Made by a program: the position numbers and the translations under genes. The notes under the pieces were generated by a model. It had not been told where the DNA came from. It saw only the letters and a program-made list of their open reading frames with translations, and searched no databases. From CAIUGU01 sp963819685 (GTDB lineage Bacteria > Pseudomonadota > Gammaproteobacteria > Steroidobacterales > Steroidobacteraceae), in assembly GCA_963819685.1 (NCBI GenBank), contig CAWFXI010000007.1:558001-622000 (forward strand): a stretch of 64,000 nucleotides of DNA. Direction: 5' to 3'. Position 1 is the stretch's first letter. Each line of letters starts with the position of its first letter. Below are positions 9,525-18,145 of the stretch, piece by piece.

Positions 9525-9672
9525 GTTGTTCTTGTCACAGTCCCGATCGAAAATTGCATGCAGGTTCCCGATCTATGAAGATCTTCGCTTCTGTAACGAG
9601 TCTCGCTGATCTCTGGCTATTGACGCAATACGAGGCACGCGACCTCGGAATGGTCATGCGCGCAGTCTGGAG

Positions 9673-10458
9673 CTAGCTGCCCGCGCTCTCCTGTTCTTGC
9701 TTCCGACGCTCCGCAAGTTTTTCCTTCAGCATGATCCTGGAGGCCACGATGCCCATTTCATAGAGCAGATACATGGGAACGGCCATGAAACTCTGTGAGA
9801 TCGCGTCAGGTGGAGTCAGGAAGGCGGCAACGATGAAGATACCCAGCAGCACATAGCCGCGATTGGCACTCATTGTTTCAATGCGGACGAGGCCAGTCCA
9901 GGCCAGCAGAACCGTGGCGACCGGAATCTCGAAAGCGATGCCGAAGGCGAAGAACAGCAGTACGACGAAGTCCAGATAGCTGGCGATATCCGTCATCATG
10001 AGAACACCAACCGGACCCGTACTGGTCAGAAAGGTGAACATCAGCGGAAACACGACGAAATACGCGAACGCAACGCCGAGATAGAACAGGACGATGCTGG
10101 ACACGAGCAGCGGAATGGCGAACCGCTTCTCGTGACGATAAAGCCCGGGTGATACGAAGGCCCAGATCTGGTAGAGGACATAGGGCATCGCCAGAAACAC
10201 GCTGGTCATCAGCGCGAGCTTGAGCGGCGCCATGAACGGGGAAATCAGGCTGGTCGCGATCATCGATGTATTGGCCGGCAGCTTCTTGATCAGCGGCTGG
10301 GCAACCAGCGTGAATAGCTGGTTGGAAAAATAGGCCAGCGGTGCAAAAACAATGGTGATGGCTATGACGGCTCGGAGGAGTCTGTCGCGCAACTCCAGGA
10401 GGTGGGAGATCAGGGACCCTTCTGCCAGATTCTCCCGAGCATCACCGGGTTCACTCAT
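9673..10458 (-). CDS. tatC: Sec-independent (twin-arginine) translocase subunit TatC
   Basis: The 261-residue protein has six transmembrane helices, the N-terminal LISHLLELRDRLLRA motif that binds the twin-arginine signal peptide, and the F(Y/F)xGVAFAYFVVFP region of helix 3. With TatA and TatB it exports folded proteins across the inner membrane. Its start overlaps the end of tatB by 8 bp; it is last in the tatABC operon. Confidence 0.97.
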   Translation of the reverse strand: MSEPGDARENLAEGSLISHLLELRDRLLRAVIAITIVFAPLAYFSNQLFTLVAQPLIKKLPANTSMIATSLISPFMAPLKLALMTSVFLAMPYVLYQIWAFVSPGLYRHEKRFAIPLLVSSIVLFYLGVAFAYFVVFPLMFTFLTSTGPVGVLMMTDIASYLDFVVLLFFAFGIAFEIPVATVLLAWTGLVRIETMSANRGYVLLGIFIVAAFLTPPDAISQSFMAVPMYLLYEMGIVASRIMLKEKLAERRKQEQESAGS

Positions 10459-10792
10459 TGCTCGACTTCAAGGCTGGTTCGCTGTCGGGAACTGAAGTGG
10501 CTGGCGTCGTGAATTCGTCAGGGGTGGACGTTGCGGCGACGGTCTCGTCCGGAACTGGCGCAGCGGGCTCGGCCGCTGCTTTGGCCGTTGTGTCGCCCTT
10601 GCCGTGAGCAGCCCGCTGCTCCTGGAAGTTCACTTCCTGGTCGAGTTGCGCCCTCAGTTGCCTCGCCATTGATCGGGCGCGGCCCGTCCAGCGTCCAATC
10701 TGCGCAGCAAGTTTGGGCAGCTTCTCCGGCCCCAGGACGAGCAGGGCGAGACCCAGGATCAGGATGATCTCGGTGAAACCGACCTCGAACAT
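10451..10792 (-). CDS. tatB: Sec-independent translocase subunit TatB
   Basis: The 113-residue protein has a short N-terminal transmembrane helix starting MFEVGFTEIILILGLALLVLG, the conserved LGPEKLPK hinge and an amphipathic helix (about 25-60), then a low-complexity acidic/Ala/Pro tail. The MF(E/D)(V/I)GF start and the PEKLP hinge identify TatB rather than TatA. TatB with TatC forms the receptor for twin-arginine signal peptides. Position between tatA (21 bp gap) and tatC (8 bp overlap) supports the call. Confidence 0.96.
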   Translation of the reverse strand: MFEVGFTEIILILGLALLVLGPEKLPKLAAQIGRWTGRARSMARQLRAQLDQEVNFQEQRAAHGKGDTTAKAAAEPAAPVPDETVAATSTPDEFTTPATSVPDSEPALKSSNE

Positions 10793-10813
10793 GGCGCCCT
10801 GTCAGCTTGCAGT

Positions 10814-11053
10814 TCAGCCGTTGGCTGACTTGCTGCCAGTCTTTGCGGTCGGGGTAGATTCGAAATCTGCATCCTGTGTCGCGGGAGCCTTCAACTGCTT
10901 GCCCGACTCTTCGGTATCGCCTTCGTCGACTGCCTTCTTGAAGCCTTTGACCGCAGCGCCGAGGTCGGAACCGATCGTGCGCAGGCGCTTGGCACCAAAA
11001 ATCAGCAGGGCGATCGCCAGGATGATCAGGAGCTCACGAAAGCCGATGCCCAT
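10814..11053 (-). CDS. tatA: Sec-independent translocase subunit TatA
   Basis: The 79-residue protein has an N-terminal transmembrane helix (GFRELLIILAIALLIFG), the FGAKRL hinge and an amphipathic helix ending GAAVKGFKKAV, all typical of TatA, the pore-forming component of the twin-arginine pathway. The first gene of the tatABC operon; the 127 bp upstream to dtd would carry the promoter. Confidence 0.96.
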   Translation of the reverse strand: MGIGFRELLIILAIALLIFGAKRLRTIGSDLGAAVKGFKKAVDEGDTEESGKQLKAPATQDADFESTPTAKTGSKSANG

Positions 11054-11180
11054 TAGTTCTCTCCAAGCGGGACTGAGGTAGGGGAGGGATCATACGCCAA
11101 ATGGCTGCGCAGCACGTTACGGGGGTGTGCTGCACTTCCCAGTATGACCTCCCAGCTGACCAGCCAGTTCCGCGGCATTC

Positions 11181-11624
11181 TTAAGGGGCTACCTGCAACC
11201 AGAAGGTGACCGGCCCCTCGTTGGTCAGCTTGACCTGCATGGTCGCGCCGAACCTGCCGGCTGCGATAGTGGCCAGCTGTCTACTTGCTTCGGCGACCAG
11301 ATACTCGAAAAGCGCACGGCCAACCTCGGGCGCCGCTGCTGTGCTGAACCCAGGCCTTCGACCCTTGGCCGTGTCAGCTGCCAACGTGAATTGCGGGACC
11401 AGGAGCAATCCCCCGCCCTGCTCACGAAGATCCCGGTTCATTTTTCCAGCCTCATCCGCAAATACGCGGTAAGTCACGATCCGCTCCAGTAGCCGATCGG
11501 CAATGATCTCGGTATCTGTTCTTTCCACGCCAACCAGGACCAGCAAGCCGCTGCCTATGGACGCAACAGACTCGCCATTCACGAGGACTTCCGCCTGACT
11601 GACTCTTTGCAGTAGTCCGATCAT
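11181..11624 (-). CDS. dtd: D-aminoacyl-tRNA deacylase
   Basis: The 147-residue protein starts MIGLLQRVSQAEVLV and has the two DTD motifs: PQFTLAADT (SQxTL-type, near 77-85) and NEGPVTFWL near the C-terminus (the Gly-cis-Pro chiral selector). It hydrolyses D-aminoacyl-tRNAs and glycyl-tRNA(Ala), keeping D-amino acids out of translation. It stands upstream of tatABC on the same strand but is separated by 127 bp, so it may be its own unit. Full length for the family. Confidence 0.97.
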   Translation of the reverse strand: MIGLLQRVSQAEVLVNGESVASIGSGLLVLVGVERTDTEIIADRLLERIVTYRVFADEAGKMNRDLREQGGGLLLVPQFTLAADTAKGRRPGFSTAAAPEVGRALFEYLVAEASRQLATIAAGRFGATMQVKLTNEGPVTFWLQVAP

Positions 11625-11941
11625 GAGCGACGAGAAAGTGGCCCTTCGGGGAGACCCGTCGGGTCACGTCCACTTACAAATGAAAGTTCAGTATCTGGAA
11701 GTGCCATTACTTGGGGAATGACGCATAAATATGCCACGAAATCCATTTATCTCGCAAAATTAGCTACTAGTTTCCCACTTCGTTCTTTTTTGTTCCATTT
11801 ATTAAATTTCGAAGCTGGGTCTTGTCGTTATTTTGTGAAAATCACCATTTTCTATCGAAGGATCGCCTATTGTCGGCGCATAAGTATAATTTCATGGCAG
11901 ATATGGCGAATTCAGGACAGATAAGTGGGATTTCTGCTCCG
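11625..11941. other. AT-rich intergenic island between dtd and lpoP
   Basis: This 317-bp gap has a sharply lower G+C content: I count 94 G/C in the 240 bases 11701-11940 (39%), against about 60% in neighbouring genes. It contains T- and A-rich runs, for example TTCTTTTTTG near 11781. Short open frames of 60-70 codons exist on the plus strand, but their composition, lack of ribosome-binding sites and lack of recognisable similarity do not support a protein. It should contain the dtd promoter on the minus strand. No inverted repeat or RNA fold stood out. Confidence 0.6.
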
Positions 11942-12508
11942 TTAATTTGGTGTAAGCGCATCAGCTCGCACGTCGGCGTCGCGGGCTTCCTGTACGCGCT
12001 TGCGAGAACGGTATGACTCCGCTATCAAGCGCCAAGCTGCAGCCTGGCTGCGAGGATCCCCGGCCGCCAGTGACAGCGCCTTGCGGGCCATGTTTTCGGC
12101 CTGCGGAAAGTTGCCTTCAGCCTGGCGGACTCTTCCCATCTCGATCCAGAGTTGGGCGCTGTCGGGTTCGATTCGTAATGCACGCTCGAGGTTTGCCGCT
12201 GCGACCGCGTAGTTGCCAGCCGCAGTCTGGGCCTGGGCCTGGGCAACCAGCGTTCGGGCCGCCGGATTCAATGTGCGTTCGCGAATCGGTGGGGGTGGCA
12301 AAGGCTCTGCGGGAGGCGGTGCTTCCGGCGGAGGTGCCGGTAGAACTTCTACTTGCGGCGCGCTGCCGACAGGTGCGGGAGGTACAGGCACGGGCGTTAC
12401 TGTCGGGGCTGGTGGCGAATAGGGTGCCGGCAGCGCGCACCCTCCGAGCACTCCAAGCCACAGGACGCCGACTGTCAGCGGAGATGAACGGCGGACGCGG
12501 AACCTCAT
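11942..12508 (-). CDS. TPR lipoprotein, LpoP-like activator of PBP1b
   Basis: The 188-residue protein has a lipoprotein signal peptide with lipobox LGGC (Cys24), a long Pro/Ala/Val-rich linker (about 28-78) and a C-terminal tetratricopeptide region (about 84-185, for example YAVAAANLERALRIEPDSAQLW). Its start overlaps the mrcB stop by four bases (ATGA). In Pseudomonas aeruginosa an unrelated-to-LpoB, TPR-containing outer-membrane lipoprotein, LpoP, encoded beside ponB activates PBP1b. Architecture and gene position here match that model. The linker would let the TPR domain span the periplasm to reach the synthase. Activator role is inferred from context and family. Confidence 0.8.
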   Translation of the reverse strand: MRFRVRRSSPLTVGVLWLGVLGGCALPAPYSPPAPTVTPVPVPPAPVGSAPQVEVLPAPPPEAPPPAEPLPPPPIRERTLNPAARTLVAQAQAQTAAGNYAVAAANLERALRIEPDSAQLWIEMGRVRQAEGNFPQAENMARKALSLAAGDPRSQAAAWRLIAESYRSRKRVQEARDADVRADALTPN

Positions 12509-14808
12509 CGCCGAATAATACCCTCAAGCCAACCACTCACACGCCCCCCAAGCGTTTGCAGTGTTCCCGCTTCGCATCCTGGTTTTGGCTCGATGACAGT
12601 TCCATGAGGGACGGGGACGTTGAGTACATCTGTTGCACAATCGGGGTGGGCAGCAAGACCTGACTGAAATTCGATCGATGTTTCTTCCAGGGACTCGGGC
12701 AGAAAAGCGTCCCACGACGAAGTGTTCAGACTGCCCATCAACTGCGACCAGACTGCGAGGGCACCGGACGAGCCGGTCAGGCCCGTTGGAGTGTTGTCGT
12801 CATAGCCAATCCACACGACGGCAAGATGGGATGCCGAGAAGCCGGCGAACCAGCTGTCGCGATAGTCCGAAGAAGTTCCGGTCTTGCCTGCGACCACCAG
12901 GTCTGCCGGGAGTCTGGCTCGAGCGGCCCGACCAGTACCGCGGTTCATGACCTCGACGAGCATGCGATTGACCTGATAGACCGATGCAGGATCAGCCAGC
13001 TGGGCAATTTCAAGGGAAAACGCCTGCAACGGCTTACCTTTCGCGTCCAATACGGCCTTTACAGCCCGCAAGGGCGTGCGGAAGCCTCCGTTTGCGAGAC
13101 CGTTGTAGAGCTGCGCCACTTCCATGGGCGACACATCCAGTGCACCCAGCAACAGGGCAGGAAGTTGGGGCGGCTCTTTCTCAAGCCCGAGCTTGGTGAA
13201 CTCCCGGGTTACGAGGGGCAGTCCGACCGCCATACCCAGACGGACAGTCGCGAGGTTCATTGACTGCGATAACGCTCTGACCAATGGCACGGGGCCGAAC
13301 ACTTCCTGCGTAATGTTCTGTGGGCGCCACAGTTGGCCGTTGGCAAGCTTCACCTCGATGGGGCCGTCTTCGACGATGCTGGCAGCGTTGTAGCGGCCGG
13401 TCTCGATCGCGGCAAGGTAGATGACGGGTTTGACCAGTGAGCCAATTGAACGCTTGGCATCGAGCGCGCGGTTGAAGCCATCGAAGCTTACGCGTCGCCC
13501 GCCTACCATCGCACTGACATCACCGCTCTGGGGAGCAGTCACGACTACAACGCCTTCGAGTGATTCTTCACGCTGTTGCTTGCGAGCCTTGTCAAGGCGA
13601 TTCAGCTCGGCAATCAGTGCCGCTTCCGCGCTCGACTGGACGAGAGGATCCAGTGTCGTGAAGATCTTGAGTCCACTTTCAGTCAGATCTTCTTCACGAT
13701 AGTCGCGCCGCAAGGTACGCCTGACGAAATCGAGAAACGCGGGGTAGTAGCCGGACGCTACCCGACCATCACCGACGATCCCCAGGGGACGCTTGCTGGC
13801 AGCCTCTGCAGCTTTTACGGGAATCACGTCGTTCTGGGCGAGCAGCTGCAGGACCAGATTGCGCCGCTCGCGGGCGCGGTCAGCAGACCGGCGCGGGTTG
13901 TAGTAGGACGGGCCGCGAGCCACCGCAACGAGCAAAGCCACTTCATGCAGCTGGAGCTCGGCAAGGGGTTTGCCGAAATAGTACTGGCTGGCAAGTCCGA
14001 ATCCATGAATCGCCCGCTGTCCATCCTGTCCCAGATGGATCTCGTTGATGTAGGCAGTCATCAGGTCCGCCTTGTCAAAACGGGCGTCCAGAATGATCGC
14101 CATGAGCGCTTCCTCAGCCTTGCGCCCGAGCGTCTGTCTGCTATCCAGGAAATAGCTTTTCACCAGCTGCTGCGTGAGCGTCGATCCGCCCTGCACGATC
14201 CGCCCGGCACGCAGATTGGCCCACATCGCCCGCATGATGGCGACCGGATCGACACCGAAGTGGGAGTCGAATTTTCGATCCTCCACGACCTTCAGGGCAG
14301 CAGGTAGCAGCGGCGGGATGTCCTCTGGAGTAAGGACTACGCGGTCTTCACCGTGAATCGGAAAGATGCTGCCGATCAGCAGCGGGTCCAGTCTGAAGAT
14401 CGACACATCGGCACCGGACTGGTCGCGCATCTCGGTAATCGCCCCTGACTGCACCGTCAGGGAGATCGACTGCGGCTCGCGGGTCTCGTCCCAGAACTGC
14501 ACGCGCCTGCTCATGAAGTCGAACCGGTTGCCACGGCGCTGATAGGTCCCGGGACGACTCGCCTGGCCTGTCTGCTGGTAGCCGAGCCGCTTGAGCTCCT
14601 GTTCGAATCCTGCCGCAGCGAGAGGTTGCCCGACATACAGGTCAATCGGCTGCGCATAGACCTGGGCTGGCAGGGTCCAGCGACGACCCTCGAACTGCTG
14701 CGTGACCACCCGATCAAGATAGATCACGTAAACGGCAAAGAAGGCGAACAGCACTGCTGTGACGGCAACCGCTGATCGGAGCAGGAGCAATTTACGCGCG
14801 CGCTTCAC
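12505..14808 (-). CDS. mrcB: Bifunctional penicillin-binding protein 1b
   Basis: The 767-residue protein has a cytoplasmic/TM anchor (about 8-31), a UB2H-like domain (about 60-150), a GT51 glycosyltransferase with catalytic VEDRKFDSHFGVD (E176) and GGSTLTQQLVK, and a transpeptidase with SLVK (S457 nucleophile), SMN and KTGTS. It polymerises lipid II and cross-links peptidoglycan in the periplasm. The start is GTG 14808 with GAGG 8 bases upstream. The UB2H domain and length indicate the PBP1b class rather than PBP1a, which is encoded separately at 55-58 kb. It is coupled to the LpoP-like lipoprotein. Confidence 0.95.
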   Translation of the reverse strand: MKRARKLLLLRSAVAVTAVLFAFFAVYVIYLDRVVTQQFEGRRWTLPAQVYAQPIDLYVGQPLAAAGFEQELKRLGYQQTGQASRPGTYQRRGNRFDFMSRRVQFWDETREPQSISLTVQSGAITEMRDQSGADVSIFRLDPLLIGSIFPIHGEDRVVLTPEDIPPLLPAALKVVEDRKFDSHFGVDPVAIMRAMWANLRAGRIVQGGSTLTQQLVKSYFLDSRQTLGRKAEEALMAIILDARFDKADLMTAYINEIHLGQDGQRAIHGFGLASQYYFGKPLAELQLHEVALLVAVARGPSYYNPRRSADRARERRNLVLQLLAQNDVIPVKAAEAASKRPLGIVGDGRVASGYYPAFLDFVRRTLRRDYREEDLTESGLKIFTTLDPLVQSSAEAALIAELNRLDKARKQQREESLEGVVVVTAPQSGDVSAMVGGRRVSFDGFNRALDAKRSIGSLVKPVIYLAAIETGRYNAASIVEDGPIEVKLANGQLWRPQNITQEVFGPVPLVRALSQSMNLATVRLGMAVGLPLVTREFTKLGLEKEPPQLPALLLGALDVSPMEVAQLYNGLANGGFRTPLRAVKAVLDAKGKPLQAFSLEIAQLADPASVYQVNRMLVEVMNRGTGRAARARLPADLVVAGKTGTSSDYRDSWFAGFSASHLAVVWIGYDDNTPTGLTGSSGALAVWSQLMGSLNTSSWDAFLPESLEETSIEFQSGLAAHPDCATDVLNVPVPHGTVIEPKPGCEAGTLQTLGGRVSGWLEGIIRR

Positions 14809-15088
14809 TCAATCGACCTCGTTGCGGCAGCGTCCACATCGCCAGACAGCGATCGCAAAGTTGCGGTGCATTCCCCATCCGGACGGGCAAGAACGCTTCA
14901 TTGCGCGGAGCGTATCATCCGCCAATTCTGGGTTATGGCGTTACGTACTGGCAAGGTTGATTGCCTGTGCGCTGTGCCCCTGGCAAACGAGATCGTGGCA
15001 ACAAATTTCCAGAAGGGGAAAACGTGTAATTACTGCATCGACAGTTGCGCAATCGCGATGCAGCGTACCTGGCTTCAGTTCGAGCCGT

Positions 15089-16540
15089 TCATTTTCGCCA
15101 GAACGTCGGGGTGACCAGAACGAGCAGCGGAAAAACTTCCAGGCGCCCCAGCAGCATCGCGAGGATGCAGATCCATTTTCCGGGATCGCTGATCGACGTG
15201 AAGTTCGCGGCGACCTTGCCAAGACCTGGACCGACGTTGTTCATGCAGGTTGCGATCGCCGAGAACGCCGTCACCTGATCTTCACCAGTAGCCATCAACA
15301 AGACCATCAATCCGCCGAAGCTCACGACATAGACAGCGAAAAAGCCCCAGATACCGTCGATGACCCGCCACTCCAGCGCCTTGCCACCCAGCTTGACCGG
15401 CATCTCCGCGCTGGGATGCACGAGCTTGAACACCTCACGGCTGCCCTGTTTCCAGATCATCAACCAGCGGACTACCTTCATGCCTCCAGCGGTTGACCCG
15501 GCGCAGCCCCCGATGAACATGGTGAGCACCAGAATCAGCGGTAGTGCTCCCGGCCACAGAGAAATGCTCTCGGTCCGGAAACCGGTGGTCGTCAACATGG
15601 AAGCAGCCTGTACCAGCGAGGCGCGGAGTGCCTGTCCCGGAGCAGACTTGGTCCCCGACAGCCAAAGCGTCAGGGCGCAAACCAGAACGCTGGTCAGCAG
15701 AATGCCCGCATACACCCGCCATTCCGGATCTCGCCAGTAGTCGGAGATCCGTCGGTGCCGCCAGGCCGTGAAATGCAACGAGAAATTGATGCCCCCCAAA
15801 AACATGAAGAATACCGCGATCATTTCGATGGGCGCGCTGTCGAAGTAGGCCAGGCTGGCGTCATGCGTCGAATAGCCGCCAGTGGAGACCGTCGAAAAAC
15901 TGTGTCCTATTGCATCGAACAGCGACATGCCGGCTGCCCAGAATGCGAGGGCACAGGCAACAGTGATGGCGACATAGATCAGCCAGAGCGCTTTCGCTGT
16001 CTCCGTTATTCTTGGCGTGAGCTTCGCGTCTTTCACGGGGCCGGGTGCTTCGGCCTTGAGGAGTTGCATGCCGCCGACACCCAGCATCGGCAACAGCGCG
16101 ACCGCCAGCACGACCATACCTATTCCGCCGAACCACTGGATCTGCTGTCGATAGTAGAGGACCGACTCCGGTAGATGATCGATGCCTACGAGCGCCGTAG
16201 CGCCGGTCGTCGTGAATCCGGATACCGCTTCGAACACCGCTTCGGTCAGAGACATCTCCGGCTGATCCGAAAGGACCAGCGGTGCGGCTCCGGCAAGCCC
16301 TATGACCACCCAGAACAGCGCCACAACGAGAAAGCCGTCGCGCAATCGCAGGTCGCGTTGCTGCTTGCGGACTGGCCACCAGATGACTGCGCCCACTACC
16401 AGCAGGGAAACGAATGAATCGACAAAAGGATCCCAATTGCCGTCGCCGTAGTAGAGCGAGACGGCGACTGGCGGCAACATGGTGATGCCGAAAATCATCA
16501 GCAGCAAGCCGAGGATTCGCTGGACGAGGGCGAGATTCAT
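15089..16540 (-). CDS. trkH: Trk system potassium uptake protein TrkH
   Basis: The 483-residue protein begins MNLALVQRILGLLLMIFG and contains the four K+-filter repeat regions (for example SGFTTTGATALVG, STVSTGGYSTHD, TTTGFRTES, CMNNVGPGLG). It is the membrane subunit of the proton-coupled Trk K+ uptake system. The start is placed at ATG 16540; the open frame extends to 16615, into trkA, but that start would give a 25-residue non-conserved extension. It lies 22 bp after trkA, so the two form an operon. Confidence 0.95.
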   Translation of the reverse strand: MNLALVQRILGLLLMIFGITMLPPVAVSLYYGDGNWDPFVDSFVSLLVVGAVIWWPVRKQQRDLRLRDGFLVVALFWVVIGLAGAAPLVLSDQPEMSLTEAVFEAVSGFTTTGATALVGIDHLPESVLYYRQQIQWFGGIGMVVLAVALLPMLGVGGMQLLKAEAPGPVKDAKLTPRITETAKALWLIYVAITVACALAFWAAGMSLFDAIGHSFSTVSTGGYSTHDASLAYFDSAPIEMIAVFFMFLGGINFSLHFTAWRHRRISDYWRDPEWRVYAGILLTSVLVCALTLWLSGTKSAPGQALRASLVQAASMLTTTGFRTESISLWPGALPLILVLTMFIGGCAGSTAGGMKVVRWLMIWKQGSREVFKLVHPSAEMPVKLGGKALEWRVIDGIWGFFAVYVVSFGGLMVLLMATGEDQVTAFSAIATCMNNVGPGLGKVAANFTSISDPGKWICILAMLLGRLEVFPLLVLVTPTFWRK

Positions 16541-16562
16541 GTGCTTGCGTCGTGAGCCAGCC

Positions 16563-17951
16563 TCATCCCCGCCACCGTCTTGGTACTTCGAACAGGCGTT
16601 CGACGGCTTCCACATGGCGCCTGTCAGTCAGGAACATGATCACGTGATCGTCGCGTTCGATCACCGTGTCGTGATGCGCGATGATGACTTCGTCGCCTCT
16701 GACAACCGCGCCAATCGTCGCACCGTCGGGCATCGGAATGTCTTCGATGCGTCGGCCGATGACCCGGCTCTCGCCCTGGATGCCGTGGGCGATTGCTTCG
16801 ATCGCTTCGGCCGCGCCGCGCCGCAAGGAATGGACCCGGACCACGTCGCCGCGCCGCACATGGGCCAGCAACGATCCGATGGTGACCATCTGCGGCGACA
16901 GGGCGACGTCCAGCGGCCCGTTTTCCATCAATTCCGCATAGGCCGGGCGGTTGATCAGCGCCATCACCTTGCGACAGCCGAGCCGTTTGGCGAGCATCGC
17001 GGAGAGAATGTTGGCTTCTTCCGAGTTGGTCAGTGCAACGAATACATCGGATGAGTCGATGTTTTCCTCCAGCAACAGCTCCTCGTCCGCAGCGTCGCCA
17101 TTGAGCACGATGGTGTTCGACAGCAGCTCGGATATACGGCGGGCGCGTTTGAAGTCGCGTTCGATCAGCTTGACCTGGTTGTCCTTCTCCAGCAGCTGCG
17201 CCAGGCGAAAACCAATGTTGCCGCCGCCAGCGATGACTACCCGGCGTGCAGGACCTTCCAGCCGCTGCATCTCGTTCATGACCAGACGGATATCCTTCCG
17301 CGCTGCCAGGAAGAACACTTCATCGCCGTGCTCGATGACGGTTTCCCCTTCCGGTTTGATGCTTTGTCCGCCGCGATAGATCGCTGCAACGCGCGCATCA
17401 GTGCCGGGAATGTGTTCACGAATCGCAAGCAGCCGCTGTCCCACCAGCAAGCCACCCTGCAATGCTCGAGTTCCAACCAGCCGCACTTTGCCGTCAGCGA
17501 AATCGAGCACCTGCAATGCCCCGGGATAGCGGATCAGCCGGGCGACGTGTTCAGTCACGAGCTGCTCGGGGCTGATGGTGACGTCCACGGCAAACGCCCG
17601 ATCCTCGTCGGTGAACAGTCCGGAATGCTGGATATAGTCACCGGAGCGGATGCGCGCGATGCGTGTCGCATCCTTGTTGAACAGCTTCCAGACGATCTGG
17701 CAGGCAACCATGTTGACTTCGTCGCTGTTGGTCAGCGCGATCACGACGTCTGCGTCCCTGGCACCGGCTGCGCTCAACGTGCTTGGAAACGCTCCATTGC
17801 CCACCACGGTGCGGATGTCGAGCCGATCCTGCAGATCGCGCAGGAGTTCGTCGTTCTGATCGATCACCGTCACCTCATTCGCTTCCTCGCGAGCGAGATG
17901 ATGAGCGGCCGTCTTGCCGACCTGACCAGCGCCGAGAATGATGATTTTCAC
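16563..17951 (-). CDS. trkA: Trk system potassium transport regulator TrkA
   Basis: The 462-residue cytoplasmic protein has two RCK halves, each with a Rossmann NAD-binding motif (ILGAGQVGKTAAHHLA at the N-terminus; IAGGGNIGFRLAQLLE near residue 238) followed by TrkA-C domains. It gates TrkH in response to nucleotides. First gene of the trkA-trkH operon; the 194 bp upstream to uvrD contain its promoter and the preceding uvrD end. Confidence 0.97.
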   Translation of the reverse strand: MKIIILGAGQVGKTAAHHLAREEANEVTVIDQNDELLRDLQDRLDIRTVVGNGAFPSTLSAAGARDADVVIALTNSDEVNMVACQIVWKLFNKDATRIARIRSGDYIQHSGLFTDEDRAFAVDVTISPEQLVTEHVARLIRYPGALQVLDFADGKVRLVGTRALQGGLLVGQRLLAIREHIPGTDARVAAIYRGGQSIKPEGETVIEHGDEVFFLAARKDIRLVMNEMQRLEGPARRVVIAGGGNIGFRLAQLLEKDNQVKLIERDFKRARRISELLSNTIVLNGDAADEELLLEENIDSSDVFVALTNSEEANILSAMLAKRLGCRKVMALINRPAYAELMENGPLDVALSPQMVTIGSLLAHVRRGDVVRVHSLRRGAAEAIEAIAHGIQGESRVIGRRIEDIPMPDGATIGAVVRGDEVIIAHHDTVIERDDHVIMFLTDRRHVEAVERLFEVPRRWRG

Positions 17952-18145
17952 TTGGGGAAGCTCTGATTTACCGGTAACCGCCAGGCTTTAAACGATGCAA
18001 CTGGTCGAAATACAAGAGTGGAAGTGAAATCTGACCATGAGAAACGGCGGTACTTCGGAGTGGCTTGCCTGCCGTCTTTACTTGCCTTGGGTTGGGAAGA
18101 CGGCCTTGTTGCAGCGCATTCTAACCCAACTTCCCGTAAACGGTC

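Noticed and set aside
11718..11924. 68-codon plus-strand frame in the AT-rich island.
   Set aside because: No ribosome-binding site, no recognisable domain, and composition that follows simple AT-richness.
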